Notes: a model not told the origin generated them from the letters alone. A DNA stretch of 64,000 nucleotides from Arthrobacter sp. NtRootA1 (GCF_019976975.1 NZ_AP024630.1:2294001-2358000), one strand, 5' to 3'. Counted from the stretch's first letter, positions 11,233-19,940 are shown. A program made the numbers and translations.

Positions 11233-12174
11233 ATGTTCGCCTTCATTACCCGGCGACTCGTGTCGAGCCTCGTAACACTGGTCGTCGTCTGTTGCCTCAC
11301 GTACATCCTCCTGTTCTTTTCAGGCGGCACAGTCGCACAGAACATTCTGGGCGCGGACGCCACCCCAGAACAGATCCACGCCAAAGAAGCCCAACTGGGT
11401 TTGGACCGACCATTGCTGATCCGTTTAGGGTTATGGTGGACCGGCGCCCTGACAGGCAACTTCGGAAAATCCTGGTACAACGGTGAACCGGTCTTTGAAG
11501 CAATCCTCAACCGTTTGCCCATCACACTGACCATGGTCATTGCCGCCACCGTACTAACCGTGTTCGTGTCTGTCGTGTTGGCCGTGGCTTCGTCCGTCCG
11601 CCGCGGCTGGATAGACCGGGCAATCCAAGTACTCGGCGTCATCGGAACAGCATTGCCCAACTTCCTGATAGGGCTCTTCCTGGTCACCTTCTTCGCCATC
11701 CAACTCGGCTGGTTCCCCGCGATCAGCACCATCTATCCCGGCGGTGGACTCTCCCCATGGATTGCAAGCCTCACCTTGCCAGTCATCGCGCTCACCATCG
11801 GCTCCGTAACGGCCATGACTCAACAGTTGCGCAGCGCCATCATCCAGCAGCTCGAATTGGATTATGTCCGGACACTCCGAAGCAGGGGCATGCGCGAAAA
11901 TGTGATCCTGTACCGGCACGTTCTGCGCAACGCAGCCCCACCATCACTGACCCTGCTTGGCCTTCACTTTGTAGGCATGCTGGGCGGCGTGGTCATCATT
12001 GAACAAATGTTTGCGCTGCCCGGAATGGGAACCCTTGCTGTGTCAGCAACGTCCACCGGTGATACCCCCCTGGTCATGGGCGTCGTCGTCTACACCATCC
12101 TCCTCGTCATCATCGTCAATCTCATCGTCGACCTCGTAAACGGCTGGCTGAATCCCAAGGTGCGTGTGTCATGA
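11233..12174 (+). CDS. ABC transporter permease (DppB type)
   Basis: Integral membrane permease of a family-5 importer, 313 aa, about six transmembrane segments starting with L-V-T-L-V-V-V-C-C-L-T-Y-I-L-L-F-F. The EAA-like loop D-Y-V-R-T-L-R-S-R-G-M that docks the ATPase is present around residue 215, and the G-G-V-V-I-I-E-Q-M-F-A-L-P-G-M-G motif is typical of DppB. GGAAGGAGGG is just upstream. Its stop overlaps the next start (ATGA, 12171-12174), indicating translational coupling with the partner permease-ATPase fusion. Confidence 0.94.
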   Translation: MFAFITRRLVSSLVTLVVVCCLTYILLFFSGGTVAQNILGADATPEQIHAKEAQLGLDRPLLIRLGLWWTGALTGNFGKSWYNGEPVFEAILNRLPITLTMVIAATVLTVFVSVVLAVASSVRRGWIDRAIQVLGVIGTALPNFLIGLFLVTFFAIQLGWFPAISTIYPGGGLSPWIASLTLPVIALTIGSVTAMTQQLRSAIIQQLELDYVRTLRSRGMRENVILYRHVLRNAAPPSLTLLGLHFVGMLGGVVIIEQMFALPGMGTLAVSATSTGDTPLVMGVVVYTILLVIIVNLIVDLVNGWLNPKVRVS

Positions 12175-14000
12175 CAGAAGTCACCTCCCCAACTGCTGCA
12201 CCACCGGCGCCTGCTGCACTAAGAAGTCACCCCTTGCGCCGACTGCTCCGCAACCCCTTTGCGCTCTACTCTATTGTCGTGCTGCTGGCTCTTGTGGCGG
12301 CGGCAACACTGGCGCCCCTGATCGCGCCCTTCCCGCCCGAATACGCAGACCTAGGCAACTCACTCGCCGCACCCGGCGGAGCGAATTTACTAGGAACGGA
12401 CAGCGCCGGCCGCGACATTTTCAGCCGATTGCTGTGGGGCTCACAGACCACACTGCTCGGCGTGCTCATCGTGACCGCAATGGCCCTCCTGGTCGGTGTC
12501 CCTACCGGCCTGCTGGCAGGCTACTATGGACGATTCCTCGACGACGTAACCAGCTGGTTCGCCAATATCCTGATGGCACTGCCTGGCATCATCGTCCTCC
12601 TCACCGTACGCGCGGCCGTGGGCCCATCGCTGGTGATTGCCATGATCGCCCTGGGCATCATGGTGAGCCCTTCATATTTCCGACTAACACGTTCAACAGT
12701 CCAAGGCGTTCGGAACGAACTCTACGTCGATGCAGCCAGGGTTGCTGGACTCAGCAACGCACGGATCATGGCACGCCACGTACTCCTTGTTGTCCGGGCG
12801 CCGCTGATTATCCAAACGGCCAACGTGGGCGGTATCGCAATCTCGGTCCAGGCCGGGCTTGATTTCCTTGGTCTGGGGGACCCAAACACTGTCACTTGGG
12901 GCGGGATGGTGAGTGACGGCTTCGTCACCGTATACCAAACCCCGCTCGGCCTTCTTTGGCCGGCCCTCGCCATTGGTCTCGTAACCGCTGCCTTCGTCCT
13001 GTTGGGTAACGCTCTTCGCGACGCCCTGGAGGACGCAGAAAAGGTCAAAGGTAAGCGTCCGGTACGAACGGCCAAGGCTGCGGCACCGGATTCCAAGGAC
13101 GACCGTGAGCACAAGAACGAAGGACAGGCCGCGCCGAAGCGACCGGAAGCAGCACATCTAATGGATGTCCGAAATCTAAGCATCGCCTATCCAACCGGTC
13201 CTTCTGACCTGAGGACCGTGGTCAAAGATGTCTCTTTCACCGTAGATCGCGGCGAAGTTGTAGGTCTCGTAGGTGAATCCGGTTCCGGCAAGAGTCAATC
13301 AGCCTTCACCGCGCTTGGGCTGCTTTCCGGTGCGGCCATCGTCACCGGCGGCTCCGTCTCCTTCGATGATCGCTGGTTGGTTAAACCCGGAGATGCGAAA
13401 ATCCGGCAACAGCACTACAGCGGCATCCGCGGCAAGCGAATCGGCTACATCCCGCAAGAGCCCATGAGCAACCTCGACTCCGCATTCACCATCGGATTCC
13501 AGCTCACCAGCCCCATGCGTGAGGTCCTGGGCATCTCCAAGGACGAGGCCACAAAACGTGCCAAGGATCTACTTGCGAGCGTCGGAATTCCGGACCCTGA
13601 CCGTACGATGCGCGCATACCCGCATGAAATATCCGGTGGCATGGCCCAGCGGGTTCTCATTGCTGGGGCCATCAGCTGCGAACCGGACCTGCTGGTTGCC
13701 GATGAACCCACTACAGCTCTCGACGTCACCGTCCAGGCTGAAGTTCTTGATGTCCTGCGCGATCTGCAGCAGCGTCTGGGGCTCGGTGTCCTACTGATCA
13801 CCCACAACTTTGGAGTGGTGGCTGATCTCTGCGACCGGGTGGTGGTCATGCAGTCCGGCGCTGTGGTTGAACAGGGCCCCGTGCGGGACATCATTCGTCA
13901 GCCTACCCATGAGTACACCCAAAAGCTGTTGGGGTCCATGGTCAAAAACGCCGAGTCCCGCAAAACAGCCCGTCCAGCGCTAACGACGGAGGAACGATGA
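12171..14000 (+). CDS. Fused ABC permease-ATPase (DppC-DppD)
   Basis: A 609-aa two-part protein: residues about 1-290 are a DppC-type permease (hydrophobic segments, F-R-L-T-R-S-T-V-Q-G-V-R-N-E-L-Y-V-D-A-A coupling loop), then a charged linker (about 293-328, rich in K/D/E), then a DppD-type ATPase (Walker A G-E-S-G-S-G-K-S; signature I-S-G-G-M-A-Q-R-V; Walker B L-L-V-A-D-E-P-T-T-A-L-D; H-loop L-I-T-H-N-F-G-V-V). Fusion of these two subunits is known in actinobacteria and there is no internal stop, so it is not a sequencing artefact. It overlaps its neighbours by ATGA on both sides. Confidence 0.94.
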   Translation: MTEVTSPTAAPPAPAALRSHPLRRLLRNPFALYSIVVLLALVAAATLAPLIAPFPPEYADLGNSLAAPGGANLLGTDSAGRDIFSRLLWGSQTTLLGVLIVTAMALLVGVPTGLLAGYYGRFLDDVTSWFANILMALPGIIVLLTVRAAVGPSLVIAMIALGIMVSPSYFRLTRSTVQGVRNELYVDAARVAGLSNARIMARHVLLVVRAPLIIQTANVGGIAISVQAGLDFLGLGDPNTVTWGGMVSDGFVTVYQTPLGLLWPALAIGLVTAAFVLLGNALRDALEDAEKVKGKRPVRTAKAAAPDSKDDREHKNEGQAAPKRPEAAHLMDVRNLSIAYPTGPSDLRTVVKDVSFTVDRGEVVGLVGESGSGKSQSAFTALGLLSGAAIVTGGSVSFDDRWLVKPGDAKIRQQHYSGIRGKRIGYIPQEPMSNLDSAFTIGFQLTSPMREVLGISKDEATKRAKDLLASVGIPDPDRTMRAYPHEISGGMAQRVLIAGAISCEPDLLVADEPTTALDVTVQAEVLDVLRDLQQRLGLGVLLITHNFGVVADLCDRVVVMQSGAVVEQGPVRDIIRQPTHEYTQKLLGSMVKNAESRKTARPALTTEER

Positions 14001-14863
14001 GCACGATGGCAGAAAACGGCCCGGACCGACTCCTTGAAGTCCAGGACTTGAAAGTACAGTTTCGTCCGAAGCGGAGGCTCGCCCGGCCGTTCCAGGTCCT
14101 CCACGGCGTTTCACTCCATCTCGGGTTCGGAGAGACCCTCGGACTTGTGGGGGAGTCCGGTTCCGGCAAGTCCACCATAGGCCGGGCGATCCTTGGGCTC
14201 GTACCCGCAGCAGGAGGACGCATCCACCTGGAGGGCCGTGACATCACCCACCTGAAGCAGCGTGAGCGGCGTGCCGTGAGCAAGGAACTGCAAGTCGTAT
14301 TCCAAGATCCGTACAGCTCCTTGAACCCGGCAAGGACAATCGGTGACACGTTGTCCGAGCCATTGTTGGTTTCAGGTTTGTCTGGGCAGGACGCCCGCAA
14401 GAGGGTCGGCACCCTGCTCGACAGAGTCCACTTGCCCTCAGACGCAATGGACCGGCTGCCGCGGGAGTTCAGTGGCGGCCAGCGTCAAAGGATTGCCATC
14501 GCCAGGGCTCTGGCGCCCAAACCGAAGTTGATTATCTGCGACGAACCGGTCAGTGCACTGGATCTTACAACGCAGGCGCGCGTCCTTGATCTCTTCGCCG
14601 AAATCCAACAAGACACCGGCGTGGCCTACCTGTTCATTTCGCACGACCTCGACGTCGTGAGATATGTCAGTGATCGCGTTTCTGTGCTGTACCGGGGAAA
14701 CATTGTGGAAGAGGGCGACGCCGAGCAGGTTACGGTCAATCCGCAACACCCGTACACACAACGACTCCTCCTCGCGTCACCTTTGTCCGACCCAGACGAG
14801 CAGGCAGAGCGTCGAGCGGCCTGGCATGCACTCAATGCCGTTGATGCTTCCTGGCGTCTTTAG
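13997..14863 (+). CDS. ABC transporter ATPase (DppF type)
   Basis: 288-aa second nucleotide-binding subunit of the importer. Walker A G-E-S-G-S-G-K-S-T-I-G-R, signature F-S-G-G-Q-R-Q-R-I-A-I-A-R-A-L, Walker B L-I-I-C-D-E-P-V-S-A-L-D, H-loop L-F-I-S-H-D-L. A C-terminal oligopeptide-transporter region (N-P-Q-H-P-Y-T-Q-R-L-L-L-A-S) is present, as expected for the OppF/DppF branch. The start overlaps the fusion gene stop (ATGA). Confidence 0.94.
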   Translation: MSTMAENGPDRLLEVQDLKVQFRPKRRLARPFQVLHGVSLHLGFGETLGLVGESGSGKSTIGRAILGLVPAAGGRIHLEGRDITHLKQRERRAVSKELQVVFQDPYSSLNPARTIGDTLSEPLLVSGLSGQDARKRVGTLLDRVHLPSDAMDRLPREFSGGQRQRIAIARALAPKPKLIICDEPVSALDLTTQARVLDLFAEIQQDTGVAYLFISHDLDVVRYVSDRVSVLYRGNIVEEGDAEQVTVNPQHPYTQRLLLASPLSDPDEQAERRAAWHALNAVDASWRL

Positions 14864-14887
14864 AAGTCACATTTACAGACGCCGGCG

Positions 14888-15658
14888 ATGATGGTCCGTA
14901 CCCAAAAAGGAGAATCTTTGCTCTCCCGAGTTGTTCGCATAGTAGAGGCTTTTGGGCCCGGCGATACGGCGCTGAGCGTCACGGAGATAGCCCGCCGTTC
15001 CGGACTGCATGTAGCAACCGCCTCCAGGATTGTTGAGGAATTGACAAACTTCGGCTGGCTTCAGCGGCATGAAGACCGGCAAGTGCGGATAGGGGTCAAA
15101 ATGTGGGAGGCCGTCTCAAGGGCCTCACCGACACTCAGGCTCCGGGAGGCGGCAATGCCGGTGATGGAGGACCTCCACACCATCGTTGGCCAGCACATTC
15201 AGTTGGGGGTAATGGAAGGCGATGACGTGCTCTTCGTCGAGCGCCTGACAGCCCCGCGCGCCGTAATCAATTACACGCGTGTGGCGGGCCGGCTTCCCTT
15301 GCATGCGTCGTCATCAGGATTGCTTCTGCTGGCATACGCCCCATCGGATCATCAGGAGAGAATCATCAGCGGCCCGCTCGAAGCGTTCACCGAACGCACA
15401 ATCAGAACGCCATCACAGTTGAGGTCCGCGCTGGCGGAGGTACGACTGCAGGGTCATGCGCTGCTTGCGGGTCACATCCATGCTGACGTGACGGGAGTTG
15501 CCGTGCCCATCCGCGATCCTGGGGACAGGGTGGTGGCTGCGCTGGCGGTCATTGCACCCAACGATGACGTGGCGCGCTCCCGGGTCGCAGTCCTGCTAGC
15601 TGCGTCCAAGGCCATCTCCCGTGCGATGACATACCCGGCATCTCCTCCGTTCAAATGA
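14888..15658 (+). CDS. IclR-family transcriptional regulator
   Basis: 256-aa regulator: winged HTH at about residues 10-65 (A-L-S-V-T-E-I-A-R-R-S-G-L-H-V-A-T-A-S-R-I-V-E-E-L) and a C-terminal GAF-like IclR effector domain. ATG 14888 is listed, but TTG 14918, in frame and 5 nt after AAGGAG (14907-14912), has the better ribosome site and would give a protein 10 residues shorter. It follows the importer ATPase by 24 bp and precedes the reductase/P450 pair, so it may control either or both. A perfect dyad at 15676-15692 lies between it and the reductase. Confidence 0.9.
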   Translation: MMVRTQKGESLLSRVVRIVEAFGPGDTALSVTEIARRSGLHVATASRIVEELTNFGWLQRHEDRQVRIGVKMWEAVSRASPTLRLREAAMPVMEDLHTIVGQHIQLGVMEGDDVLFVERLTAPRAVINYTRVAGRLPLHASSSGLLLLAYAPSDHQERIISGPLEAFTERTIRTPSQLRSALAEVRLQGHALLAGHIHADVTGVAVPIRDPGDRVVAALAVIAPNDDVARSRVAVLLAASKAISRAMTYPASPPFK

Positions 15659-15675
15659 CCGTTCATTGACCCACA

Positions 15676-15692
15676 TTCTCAATCATTGAGAA
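15676..15692. promoter_or_regulatory. 17-bp perfect dyad, putative IclR operator
   Basis: TTCTCAA-TCA-TTGAGAA lies 18 bp after the IclR stop and 66 bp before the reductase ATG, in the only gap of this operon large enough for a promoter. I infer that it controls the reductase-P450 pair; IclR is the nearest candidate. Confidence 0.5.
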
Positions 15693-15758
15693 GACGGTGG
15701 TGATAGGTGCTTTGTGAACTAACACTAGGGGGAGGACAGGGCGAGCGAAGGAGTCGAA

Positions 15759-16730
15759 ATGTTCATTTCGGGACATCCCGATACCAATTATTCATCGGTC
15801 AAGCTGACCGTCACCGCCAAGGTCAGGGCAGCGGACGACGTTGTCGCCTTGACCCTGGCCCGTCCCGACGGCCGCAGGCTGCCGGACTGGTCACCTGGAT
15901 CGCATGTCGACGTGGTACTTCCGTCCGGAACCACGCGCCAATATTCCCTCTGCGGCGACCGCTGGGATGCCCACAACTACCGCATCGCGGTCCTTCACGA
16001 AAAGGAAGGCCGCGGCGGATCGGCTTTTGTCCATGAAGAACTCACCGAGGGCATGACGCTCGCTTTGGGTGGTCCGCGGAATAACTTCCGGCTCGTGCCC
16101 TCCGAAAGGTACCTGTTCATTGCGGGCGGGATCGGCATCACCCCGATCCTTCCAATGCTGCAGCAAGCGGACATGCTCGGTGCCGAATGGAAACTCCTTT
16201 ACCTTGGCCGGTCGCGGAACAGTATGGCGTTTCTCGATGAACTTGAAGCCTACGGTGAACGGGTACAGGTGCTGGCCAAGGCCGAAGCCGGTACGTTCCG
16301 GCTGGAGGAGTATATCGGTGGACCCGCGACGGACACCAAAGTCTACGTGTGCGGCCCCAGTCGACTGTTGTCCGCCGTCGAACAGCACTGCAGGGAATGG
16401 CCCCCCGCCCTACTACGGGTGGAACACTTCGCTGCCAAGGAGCTAGGCGCTCCGGTTTACGATGCTCCTTTCGACGTGGAACTGGCGCGCTCAGGGCTCT
16501 CAGTCACGGTGACACCCGACGTCAGTGTTGTCGATGCGCTGAAAGCCGCCGGAATTGACGTCCTGACGTCCTGCCGGCAGGGCACCTGCGGAACCTGCGA
16601 GGTTGATGTCCTGGCAGGCAAGCCCGACCACCGCGACTCAATCCTTGACAAGGATGACCGGGCAGCCGGGAATTGCATGTTGCCCTGCGTGTCGCGCTCA
16701 TGCGGTGACCGCCTCGTTCTTGACCTGTAA
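15759..16730 (+). CDS. VanB/PDR-type oxidoreductase (FMN/NAD/2Fe-2S)
   Basis: Electron-transfer reductase of the phthalate dioxygenase reductase / vanillate demethylase reductase class, 323 aa. Order: flavin domain with R-Q-Y-S-L-C (flavin binding), NAD domain with G-G-I-G-I-T-P, then a C-terminal plant-type 2Fe-2S ferredoxin domain with Cys272, Cys277, Cys280 and Cys310 (C-x4-C-x2-C-x29-C). It passes electrons from NAD(P)H to an oxygenase; the P450 27 bp downstream is the obvious partner. AAGGAG lies 6 nt before ATG 15759. Confidence 0.93.
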   Translation: MFISGHPDTNYSSVKLTVTAKVRAADDVVALTLARPDGRRLPDWSPGSHVDVVLPSGTTRQYSLCGDRWDAHNYRIAVLHEKEGRGGSAFVHEELTEGMTLALGGPRNNFRLVPSERYLFIAGGIGITPILPMLQQADMLGAEWKLLYLGRSRNSMAFLDELEAYGERVQVLAKAEAGTFRLEEYIGGPATDTKVYVCGPSRLLSAVEQHCREWPPALLRVEHFAAKELGAPVYDAPFDVELARSGLSVTVTPDVSVVDALKAAGIDVLTSCRQGTCGTCEVDVLAGKPDHRDSILDKDDRAAGNCMLPCVSRSCGDRLVLDL

Positions 16731-16757
16731 ACCCGCGGCTATCCGTGAAAGGACCAC

Positions 16758-17963
16758 ATGACAGCCCCATCCATCCTCACAACGCCGTTTAGTGATGTCG
16801 ATCCCTTCAGTCCCGACGTTCTGGAGGACCCACTCCCGTTCCAGGCCGACCTTCGCAACGCCGGACCGGTGGTCTACCTCCGCACTTATGACGTCTACGC
16901 AATGGGCAGATATGAGCAGGTAAGGGCAGCCCTGTCAGACTGGCAAACATTTCAGTCCGCGGCTGGAGTTGGACTCAGCAACTTCCGTTACGAAAAGCCT
17001 TGGCGACCCCCGAGTCTGCTGCTTGAAGCGGATCCACCCCACCACGACGCGCCGCGCGCGGTCCTCTCCACGATTCTCGGCCCCAGGGAAATCCGGCGAC
17101 TGGGCGAAGCATGGGCGGCCGATGCTGAATCACTTGTAGATGACCTGCTATCGAAGGGTACTGAGTTCGACGCCGTGGCGGACCTTGCATCGTCCTTCCC
17201 CCTCCGAGTCTTCCCGGACGCGGTGGGAATACCCGAGGAAGGTAGGAAAAACCTCCTTCCTTACGGCGATCACGTCTTTAACGCGTTCGGTCCACCTAAC
17301 GAACTTGTCGCCAAAGGGGAGCCACGCGTTGCCGAGCTCTCGGCTTCGATAGCATCCCAATGCGCCCGCGACGTCCTGACGTCAGAGGGGTTCGGCGCCC
17401 AGATCTGGGCTGCCGCCGATCGAGGGGATATCACGGAGGAGCAGGCACCCCTGATCGTCCGCTCCCTGCTCACCGCTGGGGTGGACACGACAGTCAACGG
17501 GCTCGCGGCGGTCCTCTACGCGTTCGCAACTAACCCTGAGCAGTGGGCGCGGCTGCGTGAAAACCCCGCTTTGGCGCGCACCGCCTTTGACGAAGCCGTG
17601 CGCTTCGAATCGCCCGTCCAGACATTCTTCCGCACCACCACCAGGGACATTGAGGTTGGTGGCACTCTAATCCCCGAAGGCAAAAAGATCCTCATGTTCC
17701 TCGGCTCAGCCAATCGAGATCCCCGGCGTTGGGAGAACCCCCATGCCTTTGACCTGAACCGGGATCCTTCCGGCCACGTCGGTTTCGGCTTCGGCATCCA
17801 CCAGTGCATAGGCCAACACATTGCCCGGCTGGAGGCGGCGACTCTCTTGGATGTCCTTGCCCGACGAATCACCTCCATCGGGATATCAGGGCCAACACGC
17901 AGGCACCACAACAACACCTTGCGCGCATGGCAATCCCTTCCCGTCCGAGTCAGCGTTGAGTAA
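16758..17963 (+). CDS. Cytochrome P450, CYP199-like (para-substituted benzoate oxidation)
   Basis: 401-aa soluble bacterial P450. Haem loop F-G-F-G-I-H-Q-C-I-G with Cys350 as ligand; K-helix E-A-V-R; I-helix L-T-A-G-V-D-T-T-V-N-G. From memory it matches CYP199A4 of Rhodopseudomonas palustris closely along its length, e.g. V-F-N-A-F-G-P-P-N-E-L and E-S-P-V-Q-T-F-F-R-T-T. The residues said to hold the substrate carboxylate there have counterparts here: R83 and S86 in K-P-W-R-P-P-S, and R235/S236 in V-R-S-L-L. Inferred reaction: O-demethylation or hydroxylation of 4-methoxybenzoate-type acids. CYP199A4 uses a separate ferredoxin and reductase; here a one-piece VanB-type reductase is adjacent. 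AAAGGA is 5 nt before the ATG. Confidence 0.88.
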   Translation: MTAPSILTTPFSDVDPFSPDVLEDPLPFQADLRNAGPVVYLRTYDVYAMGRYEQVRAALSDWQTFQSAAGVGLSNFRYEKPWRPPSLLLEADPPHHDAPRAVLSTILGPREIRRLGEAWAADAESLVDDLLSKGTEFDAVADLASSFPLRVFPDAVGIPEEGRKNLLPYGDHVFNAFGPPNELVAKGEPRVAELSASIASQCARDVLTSEGFGAQIWAAADRGDITEEQAPLIVRSLLTAGVDTTVNGLAAVLYAFATNPEQWARLRENPALARTAFDEAVRFESPVQTFFRTTTRDIEVGGTLIPEGKKILMFLGSANRDPRRWENPHAFDLNRDPSGHVGFGFGIHQCIGQHIARLEAATLLDVLARRITSIGISGPTRRHHNNTLRAWQSLPVRVSVE

Positions 17964-18156
17964 TCGCCGGGTGGACCTCCCCGTTGGCTCGCAGCCTTGG
18001 TACGCGTTACACCTCTTCCGGACCTCACTGCCAGCTACGAAACGCCGGTAGCGACGCAGAAGACGGCCCGAAGTCCCACACCGAATAGCCAAGATTTAAT
18101 CAACCGATCCAGCGTGCCTAAACCGCCGCAATCACGTTCGCAATGAGGTGAATCAG

Positions 18157-19188
18157 ATGCACAACCCACGATTCTGCGCTGAAAAGCGGCCCAGATTCTT
18201 CAGATCCACGACTCTGCTTTCTGGGATTGCAGTAGCAACACTGGCGCTCACGTTAACTGGAGGAGCAGCAACCGCGAAGCCGGGCGCGGACTACTCCGCT
18301 GCGAAGTCGCCGGCTTCGTTCGAGAATATTCAGTGGGAGTCAACTCCTGATCCGGTATTCACTGATCCGGACGACGGGATGGCGAAGGACCCGTCAATCT
18401 TTTTTGCCAAGGGCCAGTACTACATGTTCTACACCGGTACTCTGCCGGGTTTTCAGGGCGGGGGGCAGGCAGGAGAACCTTGGACACTTGAATTTGCTAC
18501 GTCCCCTGATGGGGTCGACTGGACCAAGCAGGGTACCTTGCTCGAAGCGGATTGCGGCGGTTGGGAAGCTTGCCGCGTCCAAGCCCCCAGCAAGCCAATT
18601 TTCCATCAGGGAAAGTTCTACATGTTCTACACCGGCGGGCCTCGAACGCCGACGAACATCATATATACCGGGTATGCGACGTCGACAGATCTGGTGCACT
18701 GGACAAAAGAAGGGCAAATCACTCAGACGGTTGCGCAGCCGCAGAACGTAAACCGAGCCAACGACATGTACATCTTTAAGGATCGTGGCTCGTTCTATAT
18801 GTTCTACACGACGTACGGGACCAACGGAGAGCAGATCTTCAAGCGAGAGTCGAAGGATCTCGTCAACTGGTCCGAGCCGGAGCTGACTGGAGCGGAAGGC
18901 GAGGGTACGACCATATGGAAGGAAGGCACGACCTACTACCTTCTCGCAGCCCAAGGCTTCTCTGGCTTGGGGGAGGACTACCACCTCTACGGTTCAAGCA
19001 CGCTCGATAACTTTCAGGAGATCGGTCTCGCAAACTTGGATCGCCCGAGCTTTGCGTCCGGTTCCCTCGGACATGGCGACGTAATTGATATGGGAAGCGA
19101 GATCTGGTTCTACTTCCAGGGCACTAACGATGGCGGCAAGACTTTCGACGTCGGCCTGGCAAAACACAAAAAGCTGCACCCCAATTAG
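18157..19188 (+). CDS. Secreted GH43/GH32-like beta-propeller protein
   Basis: 343-aa exported protein. GTG 18148 is possible, but GAGG at 18145-18148 fits ATG 18157 with 8-nt spacing. The N-terminus has K-R-P-R-F-F-R then a hydrophobic core L-L-S-G-I-A-V-A-T-L-A-L-T-L and an A-T-A-K cleavage-like site. The mature part shows repeated blades with Y-Y-M-F-Y-T-G / F-Y-M-F-Y-T-G and W-T-K-(Q/E)-G, typical of five-bladed glycoside hydrolases of clan F/J (GH43/62/32). An early D-P-S and a later E-G-T-T-I-W are candidate catalytic acids, but I cannot assign them firmly. Function is likely hydrolysis of a plant or microbial polysaccharide side chain. It stands alone and ends in a strong terminator. 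Confidence 0.8.
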   Translation: MHNPRFCAEKRPRFFRSTTLLSGIAVATLALTLTGGAATAKPGADYSAAKSPASFENIQWESTPDPVFTDPDDGMAKDPSIFFAKGQYYMFYTGTLPGFQGGGQAGEPWTLEFATSPDGVDWTKQGTLLEADCGGWEACRVQAPSKPIFHQGKFYMFYTGGPRTPTNIIYTGYATSTDLVHWTKEGQITQTVAQPQNVNRANDMYIFKDRGSFYMFYTTYGTNGEQIFKRESKDLVNWSEPELTGAEGEGTTIWKEGTTYYLLAAQGFSGLGEDYHLYGSSTLDNFQEIGLANLDRPSFASGSLGHGDVIDMGSEIWFYFQGTNDGGKTFDVGLAKHKKLHPN

Positions 19189-19203
19189 TAGATGCCCATG
19201 AGA

Positions 19204-19236
19204 GACTGACGCCGAGCACTTTGCTCGGCGTCAGTC
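19204..19236 (+). terminator. Hairpin terminator after secreted glycosidase
   Basis: 15-bp perfect stem (arm GACTGACGCCGAGCA) with a CTT loop, 15 bp after the stop codon. No long U-run, but the stem is very stable; it marks the end of the intact gene block before the degenerate region. Confidence 0.75.
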
Positions 19237-19377
19237 CGTTCTGGATGTAGGACCCATACGGCGAATTGGCCAAGCCGACCCACGCCGGTGGTCGACCTGC
19301 TTAGAAGACTCGCCGGAGATGGGGCGGATTGACGGTATCAGGGTGACTTCGACTGGGAAGGTCTCCGGATTGCCTGC

Positions 19378-19604
19378 TCCCTCGACGCACACGTCGGAGT
19401 TGTCATGAGCCATGATGCTGAGTTGCTCACTCGTCTTGAGGACACCGGACCGCTTACCTGGACATTGAAGAAGCGCTTGAAGTTGTTGATCAGTATGGCT
19501 TCCACATCCGCGACGTGGGCTTGTTGGCTTCGACATTCGCCAGGCCGGGCGACAACCGTAATGGGTGTGGAAGCACATCCGGAAGTCCGTGGGTAGTGGT
19601 CTGA
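19378..19604 (+). pseudogene. phd-doc toxin-antitoxin remnant (frameshifted)
   Basis: Frame from about 19449 reads A-Y-L-D-I-E-E-A-L-E-V-V-D-Q-Y-G-F-H-I-R, then D-V-G-L-L-A-S-T-F-A-R-P, the characteristic N-terminus of Doc/Fic death-on-curing toxins. After A-R-P the match continues in another frame (A-T-T-V-M-G-V-E-A-H-P-E) and stops at 19594-19596, long before the H-P-F-x-D-G-N-K catalytic motif. Immediately upstream in a third frame, S-H-D-A-E-L-L-T-R-L-E-D resembles the C-terminus of a Phd-type antitoxin. At least two frameshifts plus loss of the catalytic half make it a dead module. Confidence 0.6.
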
Positions 19605-19791
19605 AGATTTCGATGTTGTCATGTTGGGCGTTTGTTGGGGCGCCATGAACATGTCAAAGGAGGGAATCTAATGATGGGTTCTTGCTCTTCGCTATTCGGC
19701 TCTGCCGCCTTCCAACCTGTTCTTGTCGCGTGCGGCGCTGTGCATCGCGATTCCCCGGTCATGGACAGCGACCCGATGGTCGACGATAGGG

Positions 19792-19827
19792 GCAAAAGGA
19801 AGTGTGCACAATGTGCACACCTTTTGC
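19792..19827. repeat. Imperfect inverted repeat around GTGTGCAC
   Basis: Inner arms GTGTGCAC and GTGCACAC are separated by AAT; outer arms GCAAAAGG and CCTTTTGC continue the stem, with a small bulge on the left side. It could be a terminator on either strand or an operator; no gene is attached to it. Confidence 0.5.
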
Positions 19828-19910
19828 TCCGGACTGGCCCGTACGCCCACCGGACTGGCCCGGATTCTGCATGTTTCCGCTACTTCCCAGCGATCACAAG
19901 GCCAAGAATC

Positions 19911-19933
19911 GCGTTCGAGTCCCACCTCGGGCA
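19911..19933 (+). other. tRNA-Leu 3'-end fragment, putative attachment site
   Basis: GTTCGAGTCCC followed by ACCTCGGGCA reproduces the T-loop, half T-stem, 3' acceptor strand (CTCGGGC) and discriminator A of an actinobacterial tRNA-Leu. No matching 5' acceptor strand (GCCCGAG) or anticodon arm lies within 100 bp upstream, so it is not a whole gene. Such 3' fragments are left when integrases recombine at tRNA genes. Confidence 0.5.
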
Positions 19934-19940
19934 CGGCATG

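Noticed and set aside
19829..19862. Two direct copies of CCGGACTGGCCCG
   Set aside because: Only two short copies with a 21-bp period; not a CRISPR or iteron array.
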